From an uncultured bacterium (lineage in GTDB: Bacteria > Actinomycetota > Coriobacteriia > Coriobacteriales > Coriobacteriaceae), in assembly GCA_905215065.1 (NCBI GenBank), contig CAJMOF010000007.1:62001-126000 (forward strand): 64,000 nucleotides of DNA, read 5' to 3'. The position numbers and the translations under genes are program-made. The notes beneath the pieces were generated by a model. It had not been told where the DNA came from. It searched no databases and saw only the letters and a program-made list of their open reading frames with translations. Shown here one piece after another: positions 18,782 through 26,897 of this stretch. The first letter of the stretch is position 1, and each line of letters opens with the position of its first letter.

Positions 18782-19147
18782 CTATTCGCAGATATGGCTC
18801 ATGCCCTGGTTAAGCATGGTGTAGACGTGATCGTCGGCAAGCGAGTAGAGAATGTTGCGGCCGTCGCGGCGGAACTTGACCAGGTGCGACTGCTTAAGCG
18901 TGCGCAGCTGGTGCGACACCGCAGACTGCGAGGTCGCGGTCGCTTCGGCGATGTCAGCCACGCAGAGCTCGCGACCCATGAGGGCATAGAGAATCTTGAT
19001 GCGCGTGGTGTCGCTGAAGACCTTGAACAGGTCGGCAAGGTCGTAGAGAAGCTCCTCGTCGGGAAGGTCCTCGGGCGAGCAGGTGGTGGGGACGATCGGC
19101 TCGGTGGCCTCGATGCCAGTCTTTGTTTCATCAGCGTGGCTGCTCAT
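18782..19147 (-). CDS. ArsR/SmtB-family zinc-type repressor
   Basis: A 121-residue winged-helix repressor (recognition region TSQSAVSHQLRTL). The alpha-5 metal site is complete: Asp105-x-His107 and His118-x2-Glu121, with 11 residues between the two histidines, exactly as in SmtB/CzrA-type zinc sensors. The alpha-3 motif is ELCVADIA, lacking the second Cys of cadmium sensors such as CadC. It therefore probably releases DNA on binding zinc (or cobalt) and derepresses the HMA and ATPase genes. AAAGGA precedes the ATG, and a perfect inverted repeat lies just upstream. Confidence 0.92.
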   Translation of the reverse strand: MSSHADETKTGIEATEPIVPTTCSPEDLPDEELLYDLADLFKVFSDTTRIKILYALMGRELCVADIAEATATSQSAVSHQLRTLKQSHLVKFRRDGRNILYSLADDHVYTMLNQGMSHICE

Positions 19148-19160
19148 TGCAACATCCTTT

Positions 19161-19217
19161 CATATGAACATGCGCTCATATAACTTACTTCCGATTATAT
19201 GAGCGCATGTTCATATG
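19161..19217. promoter_or_regulatory. Perfect 23-bp inverted repeat, ArsR-type operator
   Basis: CATATGAACATGCGCTCATA plus TAA (19161-19183) is exactly reverse-complementary to 19195-19217, separated by 11 bp. Each arm is itself an imperfect dyad (TATGAAC...GCTCATA), so the region may hold two operator sites. It lies 14 bp upstream of the arsR-type start and covers the expected promoter. Confidence 0.8.
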
Positions 19218-19324
19218 TCAATGACGTTCAGGTAATTCGTCGCACAAAATGATGGGGAATAGTGGACGAGATTCCGGACTGAGCGGTTTTGATAGCCGAT
19301 GCCGGGGTGGGTGCCCCCGCGCCG

Positions 19325-19535
19325 TGCAAAAATTGGAGTATTCTGCAACTATAGAGGGTCCGTTAATCTATTCCAGGCCAAATAAAGCCGCTCAAGAGTT
19401 ATCCAAGGGCGGCAAACAGACAAGGTCTTCCTCAAATGTTGCCTAACGTTCTCGTTCGATAGCGTTTTTGTTTCTCATTTGGATTAACTTGTGGGTGCTG
19501 GAGGGCCGACCCTGCTGAATACTCGCAATTTTGCA
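19325..19535. repeat. Inverted repeat bounding a gene-free lower-GC segment
   Basis: TGCAAAAATTGGAGTATTCT (arm 19325-19347) faces a near reverse complement at 19513-19535, with similarity extending outward to GGGTGCCC/GGGTACCC. Between the arms there are ~165 bp with no convincing gene. The whole stretch 19218-19610 has no coding sequence I can support and is poorer in GC than its neighbours. Confidence 0.55.
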
Positions 19536-19610
19536 CATCGCTAGGGTACCCACCTTGTTAGCCGGTCTAGCTTCCGGCCCCGAAGATTCTGCCCTCGGGC
19601 GCGAGGCTGC

Positions 19611-20756
19611 TTATTTGGGCAAATGATGGGCTGTCGGATTCGACAGTCTGCATGTCATCGATTGCCGAACTTCATTTATTGTCGGGTCATCCAGCGTGAT
19701 ACCTTCGAGTGTTGCTTTTTCGAGGTCGATTTGTTGACGATCTTCGGAATCCTGGCGAAGCTGCTTCTGAATTCGCTTTTTCTCTTCTATAAACCTTCTG
19801 AGCACAAACTGTCTCAGGTCCTCTTGCATGATTTGAAAGTCTTTTGGCAGACGCGAGGGGCGTATGCTCTCTTTCCGTTGGATCGCCTCCATGACCCTAA
19901 CGAAAGCGCTGGCATGCATAAAGGAATAACGACTGACGGTGATGATTCCGTATCCCATGGACGCAAGCGCATTCTTGCGCTCCTCATCGATGGCGCGGTC
20001 TTCTTCCGCGTCATGATAAAGCCCGTTGTATTCAATGTCTGTGCGAGATTTCTTTAGATACGCATCCATAAAGAACTTTTTGCGTCTCGTGAGATTCTTT
20101 GCGGCAGCGGTGACCTGCACCTCGTAATCGGTCTCAATTCCCTTAATACCAAGCCCTCCTTCGCTTTTGGGCAGCGTTAGCATCATGACAAAGGCCGTTT
20201 CCATAGGAGACCGGCATCCGTCGCGCACACATTGGATCGCCTTTCGGGCAAGGGCCAGACCGTCGCATCTGGTAATGGAATTAAAGAACTGTTTCAACCT
20301 CTCGGTCGAGGTGAGCGCGAAACGCTCGTTATAAGAGGTGGAAGAGCCGGTTCCAAGGGAGTAAACGCCGCACAATTCAAAGTAGTACTCCACCAGTTCG
20401 CGAAAAGGGAGATAGGTGGCGGCCTGAAGTGCGCAAAGCTCAACGCCAACAATGAAGATGCCATCTTTGAGCTCTATAAAGCGTGAGTTCGAGAATCGTT
20501 TTGACGAAACGTGGCATTGACAGTTCATTGCATAGCGCGCATTCCTGCGATCAAATACCATTACCTCGAGGCAATCATTTGCGTCAGGGGAAACATCGTG
20601 TTTGGTGAGCCATTCTGCGGCTGCGTCAAGGAGCGTTCCGGTGGGACATGATCCGTAAATCGCGGCAGGGTTACAGGGCTCGGTGTCTTTCGCAGACGCC
20701 GAATGCGCGGCCTGGTAGACCGCTTTTGCAGTGGTATGTGACAATACGATACTCAT
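19611..20756 (-). CDS. Putative restriction-endonuclease-fold protein (DUF559/Vsr-like C-terminus)
   Basis: A 381-residue protein without a named family that I can recall. The C-terminal third reads TDIEYNGLYH, then EDRAIDEERKNALASMGY, then GIITVS, which resembles the PD-(D/E)XK nuclease layout of DUF559/Vsr-like domains. The N-terminal half is Cys-containing and has no clear motif. A paralogue is encoded at 29002-30051 (shared pattern: SPmE-A...GG-G..., then GxxH...D..R..AL..MGY). Codon use is less GC-biased than its neighbours, suggesting transfer or rapid evolution. No ribosome site precedes the ATG; TATATA lies 2 bp upstream, so a leaderless transcript or another start is possible. Function unknown, perhaps defence. 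Confidence 0.7.
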   Translation of the reverse strand: MSIVLSHTTAKAVYQAAHSASAKDTEPCNPAAIYGSCPTGTLLDAAAEWLTKHDVSPDANDCLEVMVFDRRNARYAMNCQCHVSSKRFSNSRFIELKDGIFIVGVELCALQAATYLPFRELVEYYFELCGVYSLGTGSSTSYNERFALTSTERLKQFFNSITRCDGLALARKAIQCVRDGCRSPMETAFVMMLTLPKSEGGLGIKGIETDYEVQVTAAAKNLTRRKKFFMDAYLKKSRTDIEYNGLYHDAEEDRAIDEERKNALASMGYGIITVSRYSFMHASAFVRVMEAIQRKESIRPSRLPKDFQIMQEDLRQFVLRRFIEEKKRIQKQLRQDSEDRQQIDLEKATLEGITLDDPTINEVRQSMTCRLSNPTAHHLPK

Positions 20757-21105
20757 GGTATATATCGTGTCAGCTAATGCCGTGTTGATGGCGCTGAGTG
20801 GGAAAGTCGTTTTAGGGGCCTAACCAAATGCTGTCCAAAAGCTTGACGCAATTATGGGTTGGCACGCCTAAAATCAATGTTATCGCAGCTTAGCTATAGC
20901 ATATAAAAACTCAATTGCTGCACATTTGATATCGATGCATCGCCATCCGACAACGAATTACGTGTCGGGAATTGGCCGAAATCGTTCAAAATGAGGGTTC
21001 AGAATTTGTGATGGCAGATCTATCTGTGGAACGTAGGGCGGCCCCGCTGCGGTGTTTCCCGCTGCGAGGCCGCTCGTGAGCAAGCAGTGTTTGTCGCAGG
21101 CGTTG
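20757..21105. other. Gene-free AT-richer intergenic region
   Basis: About 350 bp with no open frame that I can support. The left half is AT-rich, for example GCATATAAAAACTCAATTG, and could hold the promoter of the minus-strand gene ending at 19611. Near 21035-21075 there are GC-rich complementary blocks (GCGGCCCC, GCTGCGAGGCCGC) that might terminate the exonuclease transcript. Confidence 0.4.
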
Positions 21106-22074
21106 CTATTTCGCGAATAGGTTCTTGAGGTTGAACTCGGCCTGTACCGTGCGGAGCATGAGGTCGGTGTCGTCCAGACCCAGATGCTGCTCGTTGGCGT
21201 CGGGCGCGAGGGTGCCGCGACGGCGTGCCCAGTTCTCGAGCGCGGCGGGGGCGGACTCGCGGGGGAGCGAGCGCACGTCGGCGTCCAGGCTGCGGCAGAT
21301 CTGGCGCGAGTCGATGACGATGATCTTACCCGCGCGGCGTGCCTCGGCGTAGCCGTCCAGGTGGATCTTGAACCAGCTGTCCTCAAACGCGGCGTTGTGT
21401 GCCATGTACGGGTACTTCTTCATGAGCTTGAGCAGCTGCTTCTGCAGTTCCTTGTTCTCGCGGAACGGCTTTTTGCCGTCGATGTCGTTCCAGGTGATGT
21501 GGTGGATATTCGACAGCGGTACATCCTCGCCGCGGTAGATGTCGGGCAGGCCACAGTAGTGCGCCTCGGCGTCGTGCGGGATGGCGTCGCTGGTGAGTTC
21601 CATGATCTCCCAGCCGACGTTGATGATATAACCGCGTTCGGGTGCACGGCCGGTGGTCTCGATGTCGACACCGAGCACGGTGCCCTGGATGGGCTTGCGG
21701 GCGTAGGCCACGCCGAGCGCGTCGCGGTCGCCGCGGATTTCGCGCATAACGGACGCGGCGGTGCGCTTTTGCATCTTGCCGATGGCGGCGCAGGTGTCGG
21801 CATCGGACAGGCCGCGCGAGAGCGTCGCGGGCGTCACGTTGCGCAGACGCGCCTCGCCAATCTGGTCGCACAGGTCGCGGTTGCGGTCGGCCAGGTCGCG
21901 CACGGTGGCAAAGTCGAAGCCGGGGTCGCCCTCGGCGGTAAAGTACTCGGTCTCGAGCACCTTGAGGGCCTCCTCGCCCTTCTGGCGCTCGGACTCCATG
22001 GCGCCGTGGTCGCCGTAGATAAACATGGGGATAAACGGCTGGCGCTCGTATTCGAGTGCTTGCGATACGTTCAT
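21106..22074 (-). CDS. DEDDh-type 3'-5' exonuclease
   Basis: A 322-residue protein with an exonuclease domain in its C-terminal half. ExoI motif VDIETTG, ExoII-like HNAAFEDSW and ExoIII-like HLGLDDTD give the Asp/Glu/Asp/His/Asp set of the DnaQ/RNase T superfamily. The N-terminal ~130 residues are helical and unassigned; they could be a partner- or substrate-binding part. The substrate (DNA or RNA) cannot be told. AAGGAG precedes the ATG. It is a single gene, divergent from the metal exporter gene. Confidence 0.85.
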   Translation of the reverse strand: MNVSQALEYERQPFIPMFIYGDHGAMESERQKGEEALKVLETEYFTAEGDPGFDFATVRDLADRNRDLCDQIGEARLRNVTPATLSRGLSDADTCAAIGKMQKRTAASVMREIRGDRDALGVAYARKPIQGTVLGVDIETTGRAPERGYIINVGWEIMELTSDAIPHDAEAHYCGLPDIYRGEDVPLSNIHHITWNDIDGKKPFRENKELQKQLLKLMKKYPYMAHNAAFEDSWFKIHLDGYAEARRAGKIIVIDSRQICRSLDADVRSLPRESAPAALENWARRRGTLAPDANEQHLGLDDTDLMLRTVQAEFNLKNLFAK

Positions 22075-22245
22075 ATGCTACTCCTTGGACGGGCCGCGTT
22101 GTGCGGCTCGAGGCTACTGAGTTATGGCGAGATGATAGTTTACCATAGGCAACTATTGGCACCGCGCCCGGGACAACTACAATACCCTAGTTGACCGCTA
22201 GGACTTTTACAATGCTGCCGAAAGACACGAAAGGTTCCATCCGTC

Positions 22246-23334
22246 ATGGATTTACTGATTGATATTCTGCTCGACGCCGGCAAGGACACGCTGTCGCTGG
22301 TGCCGTTTTTGTTGGTGACGTATCTTGCTCTCGAGACACTTGAGCACGTTGCGGGCGACCGCGTCAACGGCGCTATCAAGCGTGCTGGTGCCGCGGGTCC
22401 CGTGGTTGGCTCGCTGCTGGGCATGGTGCCGCAGTGCGGCTTTTCGGCCATGGCGGCCACGCTGTACGCCGGCCGTGTCGTGACCTTGGGCACGTTGGTG
22501 GCGGTGTTCCTTTCGACCTCCGACGAGATGCTGCCGCTGTTGCTTGCCGAGCAGGTTCCCGTGCAGACTATGGCGATGCTTTTGGCTTCGAAAGCGCTGA
22601 TCGCACTGGTCACGGGTTTTATCGTGGACGCTGCCATTCGCGGCCTGCGCCGTAACGCCCGCGCGCACGCGGCGATTCGCCGTACCGTGCTGGGAACCGC
22701 GGCCAACCCGGCCCACGTGAACTGCGCGCACGACGACCACAGCGGCGGTGACATCATCGACGAGGTGGCCGAGGCAGGCGTGAGCGCCGACCACATCCAC
22801 GAGCTGTGCGAGCGCGACCATTGCGGTTGTGATGAAGACGAGGACGAGCACGAACACGGACATGGCCACGATCACGGTCATGAGGGCGAACATGAACACC
22901 ATGACGGTCACGGTCACTCTCACTCCCACGAAGGGACGCCTGTCCTGTCGATCATCCGCAGTGCGATCTCGCACACCGTGCAGGTCTCGGTATTCATTTT
23001 TCTGGTGACGCTGATTCTGGTCGCCGTGCTCGAGACGTTCGGCGAGTCCGCGATCGAGCAGTTCCTGCGCGGCAACGAGACACTCGCTGTCCTGGGTTCG
23101 GCGCTTGTCGGGCTGATTCCCAATTGCTCGGCGAGCGTGGTCATTACACAGCTGTATCTGGAAGGCGCGCTGCAACTGGCGCCGATGCTCGCCGGCACGC
23201 TCATTTCCGCCGGCGTGGGTTATCTGGTGCTGTTCCGCACCAACCGCAGCGCCCGCGAAAATGCCGTGTTCCTGATCATGATGTACGTCATCGGCGCTGG
23301 CTGGGGCCTCATCCTCTCCGCCGTTGGCCTCTAA
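22246..23334 (+). CDS. Putative 10-TM heavy-metal exporter (ArsP_2 / putative manganese transporter family)
   Basis: A 362-residue integral membrane protein in two halves of similar design. Each half has a short Cys motif in a helix (GMVPQCGFSAM in the first, GLIPNCSASV in the second). Between the halves, residues ~199-234, there is a His/Asp/Glu-rich loop with repeated HGHDHGH-type units that can bind metal ions. I recall the family as ArsP_2, annotated as arsenic efflux or manganese transporter. The actual metal is uncertain. ACGAAAGG precedes the ATG by ~12 nt. Confidence 0.82.
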   Translation: MDLLIDILLDAGKDTLSLVPFLLVTYLALETLEHVAGDRVNGAIKRAGAAGPVVGSLLGMVPQCGFSAMAATLYAGRVVTLGTLVAVFLSTSDEMLPLLLAEQVPVQTMAMLLASKALIALVTGFIVDAAIRGLRRNARAHAAIRRTVLGTAANPAHVNCAHDDHSGGDIIDEVAEAGVSADHIHELCERDHCGCDEDEDEHEHGHGHDHGHEGEHEHHDGHGHSHSHEGTPVLSIIRSAISHTVQVSVFIFLVTLILVAVLETFGESAIEQFLRGNETLAVLGSALVGLIPNCSASVVITQLYLEGALQLAPMLAGTLISAGVGYLVLFRTNRSARENAVFLIMMYVIGAGWGLILSAVGL

Positions 23335-23342
23335 GTAGGCCT

Positions 23343-23420
23343 AAAAAATGGGCTTCAAATAGCCATGCTCAGCGCCTGCGCAATGCGGCGACGCATGGCA
23401 TTTTGAAGCCCGTTTTTTGT
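23343..23420. terminator. Intrinsic terminator after the metal exporter gene
   Basis: AAAAAATGGGCTTCAAA pairs with TTTTGAAGCCCGTTTTTT, with GCCATGC/GCATGGC as an inner stem. It starts 9 bp past the stop codon and ends in a T tract. Confidence 0.75.
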
Positions 23421-23460
23421 TGAGCAATGGATTCCGAGCGCTCACACCGCTCAAAACAAA

Positions 23461-23496
23461 AAGGTAGATTTTAGGCATGTCTCAAAAATCTACCTT
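23461..23496. terminator. Hairpin between convergent units
   Basis: AAGGTAGATTTT pairs exactly with AAAATCTACCTT around a 12-nt loop. It lies 3 bp from the end of the minus-strand gene and probably terminates it. Confidence 0.65.
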
Positions 23497-23498
23497 GG

Positions 23499-23981
23499 TT
23501 AGTGCAGCAACTCGGTGAGGTTGCGTTTAAAGCGGGCGCGGTCTTCGCTGGTAAATGCTGCCGGACCGCGAGTGCGTCCGCCGGCGCGGCGTACCTTCTT
23601 TTCCTCGTGGCGAATAAACAGCTGCATGTCGATGGTTGCTTTGTCGTAGACGCGCCCGCGCACACCGATAGCGGCGGCATCGCGCCCGAGCACCATGCTC
23701 GCCAAGCCAATGTCCTGCGTCACGACCACGTCGCCCGCCTGCAGGCGTTCGACAATGGCAAAGTCGGCGCTGTCGGCGCCCACGCTCACGTCGAGCGTCG
23801 TGACCCAAAAGCCGCGTCGCGCGTGCTCGGCATCGCGCGGGTCGTCGCGGCGAATGTGCCGTTCCAGGTTTTGCGTGCTGTTGCCGGCGATAACAACGGC
23901 GACGCCCGCCCGCCGCGCGCAGTCAATCGACTCGCGCGTGACCGGGCAGGCGTCTGCATCAATAAAGAGCGTTCGTGGCAT
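23499..23981 (-). CDS. YaiI/YqxD family protein (DUF188)
   Basis: A 160-residue conserved protein of unknown biochemical function. The family start FIDADACPV and the later VTQDIGLASMVL are characteristic, and the fold is PIN/NYN-like with conserved Asp residues, suggesting a nuclease. The ATG follows directly on the stop codon of the upstream HdeD-like gene, so the two are translated as one unit. Confidence 0.9.
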   Translation of the reverse strand: MPRTLFIDADACPVTRESIDCARRAGVAVVIAGNSTQNLERHIRRDDPRDAEHARRGFWVTTLDVSVGADSADFAIVERLQAGDVVVTQDIGLASMVLGRDAAAIGVRGRVYDKATIDMQLFIRHEEKKVRRAGGRTRGPAAFTSEDRARFKRNLTELLH

Positions 23982-24584
23982 CTAGCGCACCAGTTTGCCA
24001 AACTGAATGGCGCGAACAATGAGCGTCACGCCAAACACCAGCAGCGCGGCACCGCTAAAGATGACGAGCATCTTGGCCGACCACAGCGGATAGATAAACA
24101 CGAACATGCCCGCGATGATGGAGAGCGCGCCGCTCAGGATGGCGAGGGCGCGGTTGGCGGAAAGCTCGGATTCCAGAATCGACATGACGCCCTCGACGAT
24201 CCAGCCAAAGCCGGCGACGACCACCACGAGCGTGGTGAGCGTCGCGGTCGAGAAGGCCTGGTTGCGCAGGATTATGACGCCGCCCAGAATGATGAGCAGG
24301 TTGGAGATGATGCTCGTAACGCGCCAGCCGGTGGGCAGCAGCGGCTCGAAAACAGCGGTAAACAGCCTGATCGCGGCCGTGATCACAAAGTAGATGCCCA
24401 AGACGGTCGTCAGGAAGACGAGGGATTTGGCGGGCGCAAACAGCAGTGCGATGCCGGCGACGAGCGCCAAGACGCCCGTGATGGCGTAAATCCAGCGCAC
24501 GGCCTTGACGGCCTTGCCTGCCATGCTTTTCTCGTCAAATCCAAACGCGCTCGATTGCTTGTCATCGTTCTTAAAGATGCCCAT
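23982..24584 (-). CDS. HdeD/DUF308-type membrane protein
   Basis: A 200-residue protein with six predicted transmembrane helices arranged as three hairpins. A soluble N-terminus of ~25 residues precedes the first helix. The pattern (A-G-ALLFAP, later GW-VEG, then F-YPLWSA) fits the HdeD family, linked to acid resistance in E. coli, though most members have no proven role. AAAGGAG precedes the ATG. It is followed without a gap by the DUF188 gene. Confidence 0.85.
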   Translation of the reverse strand: MGIFKNDDKQSSAFGFDEKSMAGKAVKAVRWIYAITGVLALVAGIALLFAPAKSLVFLTTVLGIYFVITAAIRLFTAVFEPLLPTGWRVTSIISNLLIILGGVIILRNQAFSTATLTTLVVVVAGFGWIVEGVMSILESELSANRALAILSGALSIIAGMFVFIYPLWSAKMLVIFSGAALLVFGVTLIVRAIQFGKLVR

Positions 24585-24817
24585 GATGTCTCCTTTCCGT
24601 GCGGCGTAAGCCGTAGCTCTTGCAACCAGTATCGCCTAAGGGCGCCGTCGCGTGGGGCGGGAAGGGCGAATGGGAGCCTCATCTTCCCGAATTGTTACCT
24701 TTGTTCCCGTTTGCATGCGGAATATTCAACAGGTGTGGAACATTGCGCCGCTGTGTGTAATTGCCTACGTATTAGGTTAGATTTTCTTAAGAACAATTGG
24801 CTTTTATTGGGGGTCTT

Positions 24818-25489
24818 ATGAACGAAGCTGTTCCCGCGGCGCCGGTAAGCGCCGAGTCGATGGCAAAGCAGGGTTGCGAAAAGCTTGGCCTGGACACGTT
24901 TGACGCGCTGGTCCGCCGCGCCCGTACGTGCCGCCGTTTTGACGAGTCTATGCGCGTGCCGCGCGAGTTTTTGCTCGAGCTGGCGGAACTGGCGCACCTG
25001 GCTCCCTGCGGCGCCAATGCTCAGCGTCTGCGTTTTCATGTGGTGAGCGGTGCCGAGGATTGCGCGCGTGTATTTGATGAGCTTGCATGGGCCGGCGCGC
25101 TTAAGGATTGGTCGGGTCCTGCCGAGGGCGAGCGTCCGACCGGCTACATCGCGATTCTTGCCGAGCGCGCCGTTCCGGGCAAGCCCGCCGCTCCCATTAC
25201 CGATGTCGACACGGGCATTACCGCGCAGACGATGATGCTCGCCGCCCGCAGCGCCACGCCCGAGGTGGCAGCCTGCATGTTCAAGGCCTTTACGCCCCAC
25301 GCGATCGATGCCATGGGGCTCGATAACGACAAGTATGAGCTCAAGCTGATCATGGCGTTTGGCATTCCGGCCGAGACACAGGTGATCGATGCGATCGATT
25401 CCAACCCCGACGGCTCCATCAATTATTGGCGCGACGAAGCGCGGGTGCACCACGTACCCAAGCGTCCGCTTGCCGACGTGCTGCTGTAG
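24818..25489 (+). CDS. Nitroreductase-family protein
   Basis: A 223-residue FMN-dependent nitroreductase-like protein. It has the RARTCRRFDES segment (RRS-type FMN phosphate contact), LAPCGANAQRLRFHVV (typical AP-(A/S)-NxQ motif) and GITAQTMMLAA. The C-terminus, with IAILAER and LIMAFGIP, follows the family. Possible substrates are quinones, flavins or nitro compounds; none can be specified. GGGGG lies 4 nt before the chosen ATG; a TTG upstream is less likely. A family A hairpin follows 30 bp downstream. Confidence 0.88.
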   Translation: MNEAVPAAPVSAESMAKQGCEKLGLDTFDALVRRARTCRRFDESMRVPREFLLELAELAHLAPCGANAQRLRFHVVSGAEDCARVFDELAWAGALKDWSGPAEGERPTGYIAILAERAVPGKPAAPITDVDTGITAQTMMLAARSATPEVAACMFKAFTPHAIDAMGLDNDKYELKLIMAFGIPAETQVIDAIDSNPDGSINYWRDEARVHHVPKRPLADVLL

Positions 25490-25519
25490 TTGTGCGTCGT
25501 TGCGGTGCAATCCGGCGGC

Positions 25520-25558
25520 AAAATCACCACAAAGGCTCCTGTCCCCTTTGTGGTGGTA
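25520..25558. repeat. CCACCACAAAGG hairpin repeat (family A), copy 2
   Basis: AAAATCACCACAAAGG pairs with CCTTTGTGGTGGTA around CTCCTGTCC. It is a slightly decayed copy, 14 bp before the next start codon (GTG at 25573). Confidence 0.8.
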
Positions 25559-25572
25559 CGAGGGGAGGGTGT

Positions 25573-26115
25573 GTGGCAGATCTGTATTTGGTGCGGCATG
25601 GGCAGACTGAGCTCAATGTGCAGAGCATTTTGCAGGGCTGGCACGATTCGCCGCTTACGGCGCGCGGGCGCGAGCAGGCGCTGACGGCGCGTACGGCGTT
25701 TGCGGCGCGTGGCGTGGCCTTTGATCATGTGTATTCCTCGCCGTTGGGCCGGGCGCGGCATACGGCCGAGCTTATCGTTGGCGAGGGCCGTTCCATTGAG
25801 CTGGTCGATGACCTGCGTGAGTGGCATTTTGGCTCGCTGGAGGGCACATCAAATCGCGAGATGCCGCCGCAGCCCTGGGGCGATTATCCGGTGGCCTTTG
25901 GCGGCGAGTCGGAAGTGCAGCTTCAGTCGCGCATGGTCGCGGCGCTGTCCCGCATCATGGCCAGGCCGCAGCACGACTGCGTGCTGGCGGTTTCCCACGG
26001 CTCAGCCTGCCAGGAGTTTCTTGAGTATGTGACTGGCGGGGGAGAGCTGCCCGACAACGGTGCCGTGCTTCATTTTGGCTATTGCGATGGGGCGTTTTCG
26101 CTCTTGGGTTGGTAA
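25573..26115 (+). CDS. Histidine phosphatase family protein (1)
   Basis: A 180-residue phosphoglycerate-mutase-like phosphatase. The catalytic RHG motif is in YLVRHGQTELN; a Glu (DLREWHFGSLEG) and a later His (AVSHGSACQEF) complete the active site. The start is a GTG preceded by GGGGAGGG, giving a protein that begins directly at the catalytic domain like its neighbour. Tandem with a second such gene 17 bp downstream, with which it shares clear similarity; they probably arose by duplication. Substrates are unknown. Confidence 0.9.
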   Translation: MADLYLVRHGQTELNVQSILQGWHDSPLTARGREQALTARTAFAARGVAFDHVYSSPLGRARHTAELIVGEGRSIELVDDLREWHFGSLEGTSNREMPPQPWGDYPVAFGGESEVQLQSRMVAALSRIMARPQHDCVLAVSHGSACQEFLEYVTGGGELPDNGAVLHFGYCDGAFSLLGW

Positions 26116-26132
26116 CGAACGAAAGGACCCCT

Positions 26133-26768
26133 ATGAATAAAGATCTGTATCTGGTCCGTCATGGACAGACGATATTCAACCTTAAGCGTATCATTCAGGG
26201 GTGGAGTGACTCGCCGCTCACACAGCTGGGCTGCGATCAGGCGGCGCGTGCCGGCATGTTCTTGCGTGCGCGCGGCATTGAGCCCGACCACGCCTACACC
26301 TCTACGCTGCACCGCACCGAACAGACCATCGCCAACCTGTGGTCGGGCATGACGTACGAGCGCCTGGACGGCCTGCGTGAGTGGTTCTTTGGCGACTTTG
26401 AGGCCGAGCGCGTGATGCTTATGCCCGAGCGCCCGTGGCGCGACTTCTATCGGCAGTTTGGCGGCGAGGGCCAGATCCAGGTGCGCACGCGCATGGTGGC
26501 GACGCTGACCGATCTTATGCAGCGTCCGGACCATACGTGCGTGCTCGCGGTGAGCCACGGGTCGGCCATCAAGGAGTTTTTGGACCACGTGCGGGGCGCG
26601 GCGGCCGACGAGCGCGAACGCGTGCCGGGCAACTGCTCAGTGCTGCATTTTGCGTTTGACGATGCGGCCGATACGTTTGAACTGGTCGAAGTCTTTACGC
26701 AGGAAGACTACGCGCGCGAGCTGGGGCTAGAGCCGCTCGTGGCGGCGGCAGGTCCGCAGCGTGGATAA
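26133..26768 (+). CDS. Histidine phosphatase family protein (2)
   Basis: A 211-residue paralogue of the preceding gene with YLVRHGQTIFN, DGLREWFFGDFE and AVSHGSAIKEF. The C-terminus is ~25 residues longer. GAAAGGA precedes the ATG. Both genes end at the shared hairpin at 26813. Confidence 0.9.
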   Translation: MNKDLYLVRHGQTIFNLKRIIQGWSDSPLTQLGCDQAARAGMFLRARGIEPDHAYTSTLHRTEQTIANLWSGMTYERLDGLREWFFGDFEAERVMLMPERPWRDFYRQFGGEGQIQVRTRMVATLTDLMQRPDHTCVLAVSHGSAIKEFLDHVRGAAADERERVPGNCSVLHFAFDDAADTFELVEVFTQEDYARELGLEPLVAAAGPQRG

Positions 26769-26812
26769 CGCTGACGTTGCGGCCCGGTTTACCGGCGTAA
26801 TTGTTTGATGCG

Positions 26813-26859
26813 AAAAGGGCGGAGGTGCATGCGTTTGCTGCATCTCCGCCCCTTGTTTG
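26813..26859. terminator. Bidirectional terminator between convergent genes
   Basis: AAAAGGGCGGAGGTGCA pairs with TGCATCTCCGCCCCTT around a short loop; T-rich tracts are on both sides. It lies between the phosphatase pair and the DUF1015-like gene. Confidence 0.75.
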
Positions 26860-26897
26860 TTTGGATGCTGGGTTTTCCAGCTTAGCGTTTGAGTTCG

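Noticed and set aside
19249..19446. 65-codon frame on the plus strand
   Set aside because: No ribosome site, spans one arm of the inverted repeat, and shows no protein-like features.
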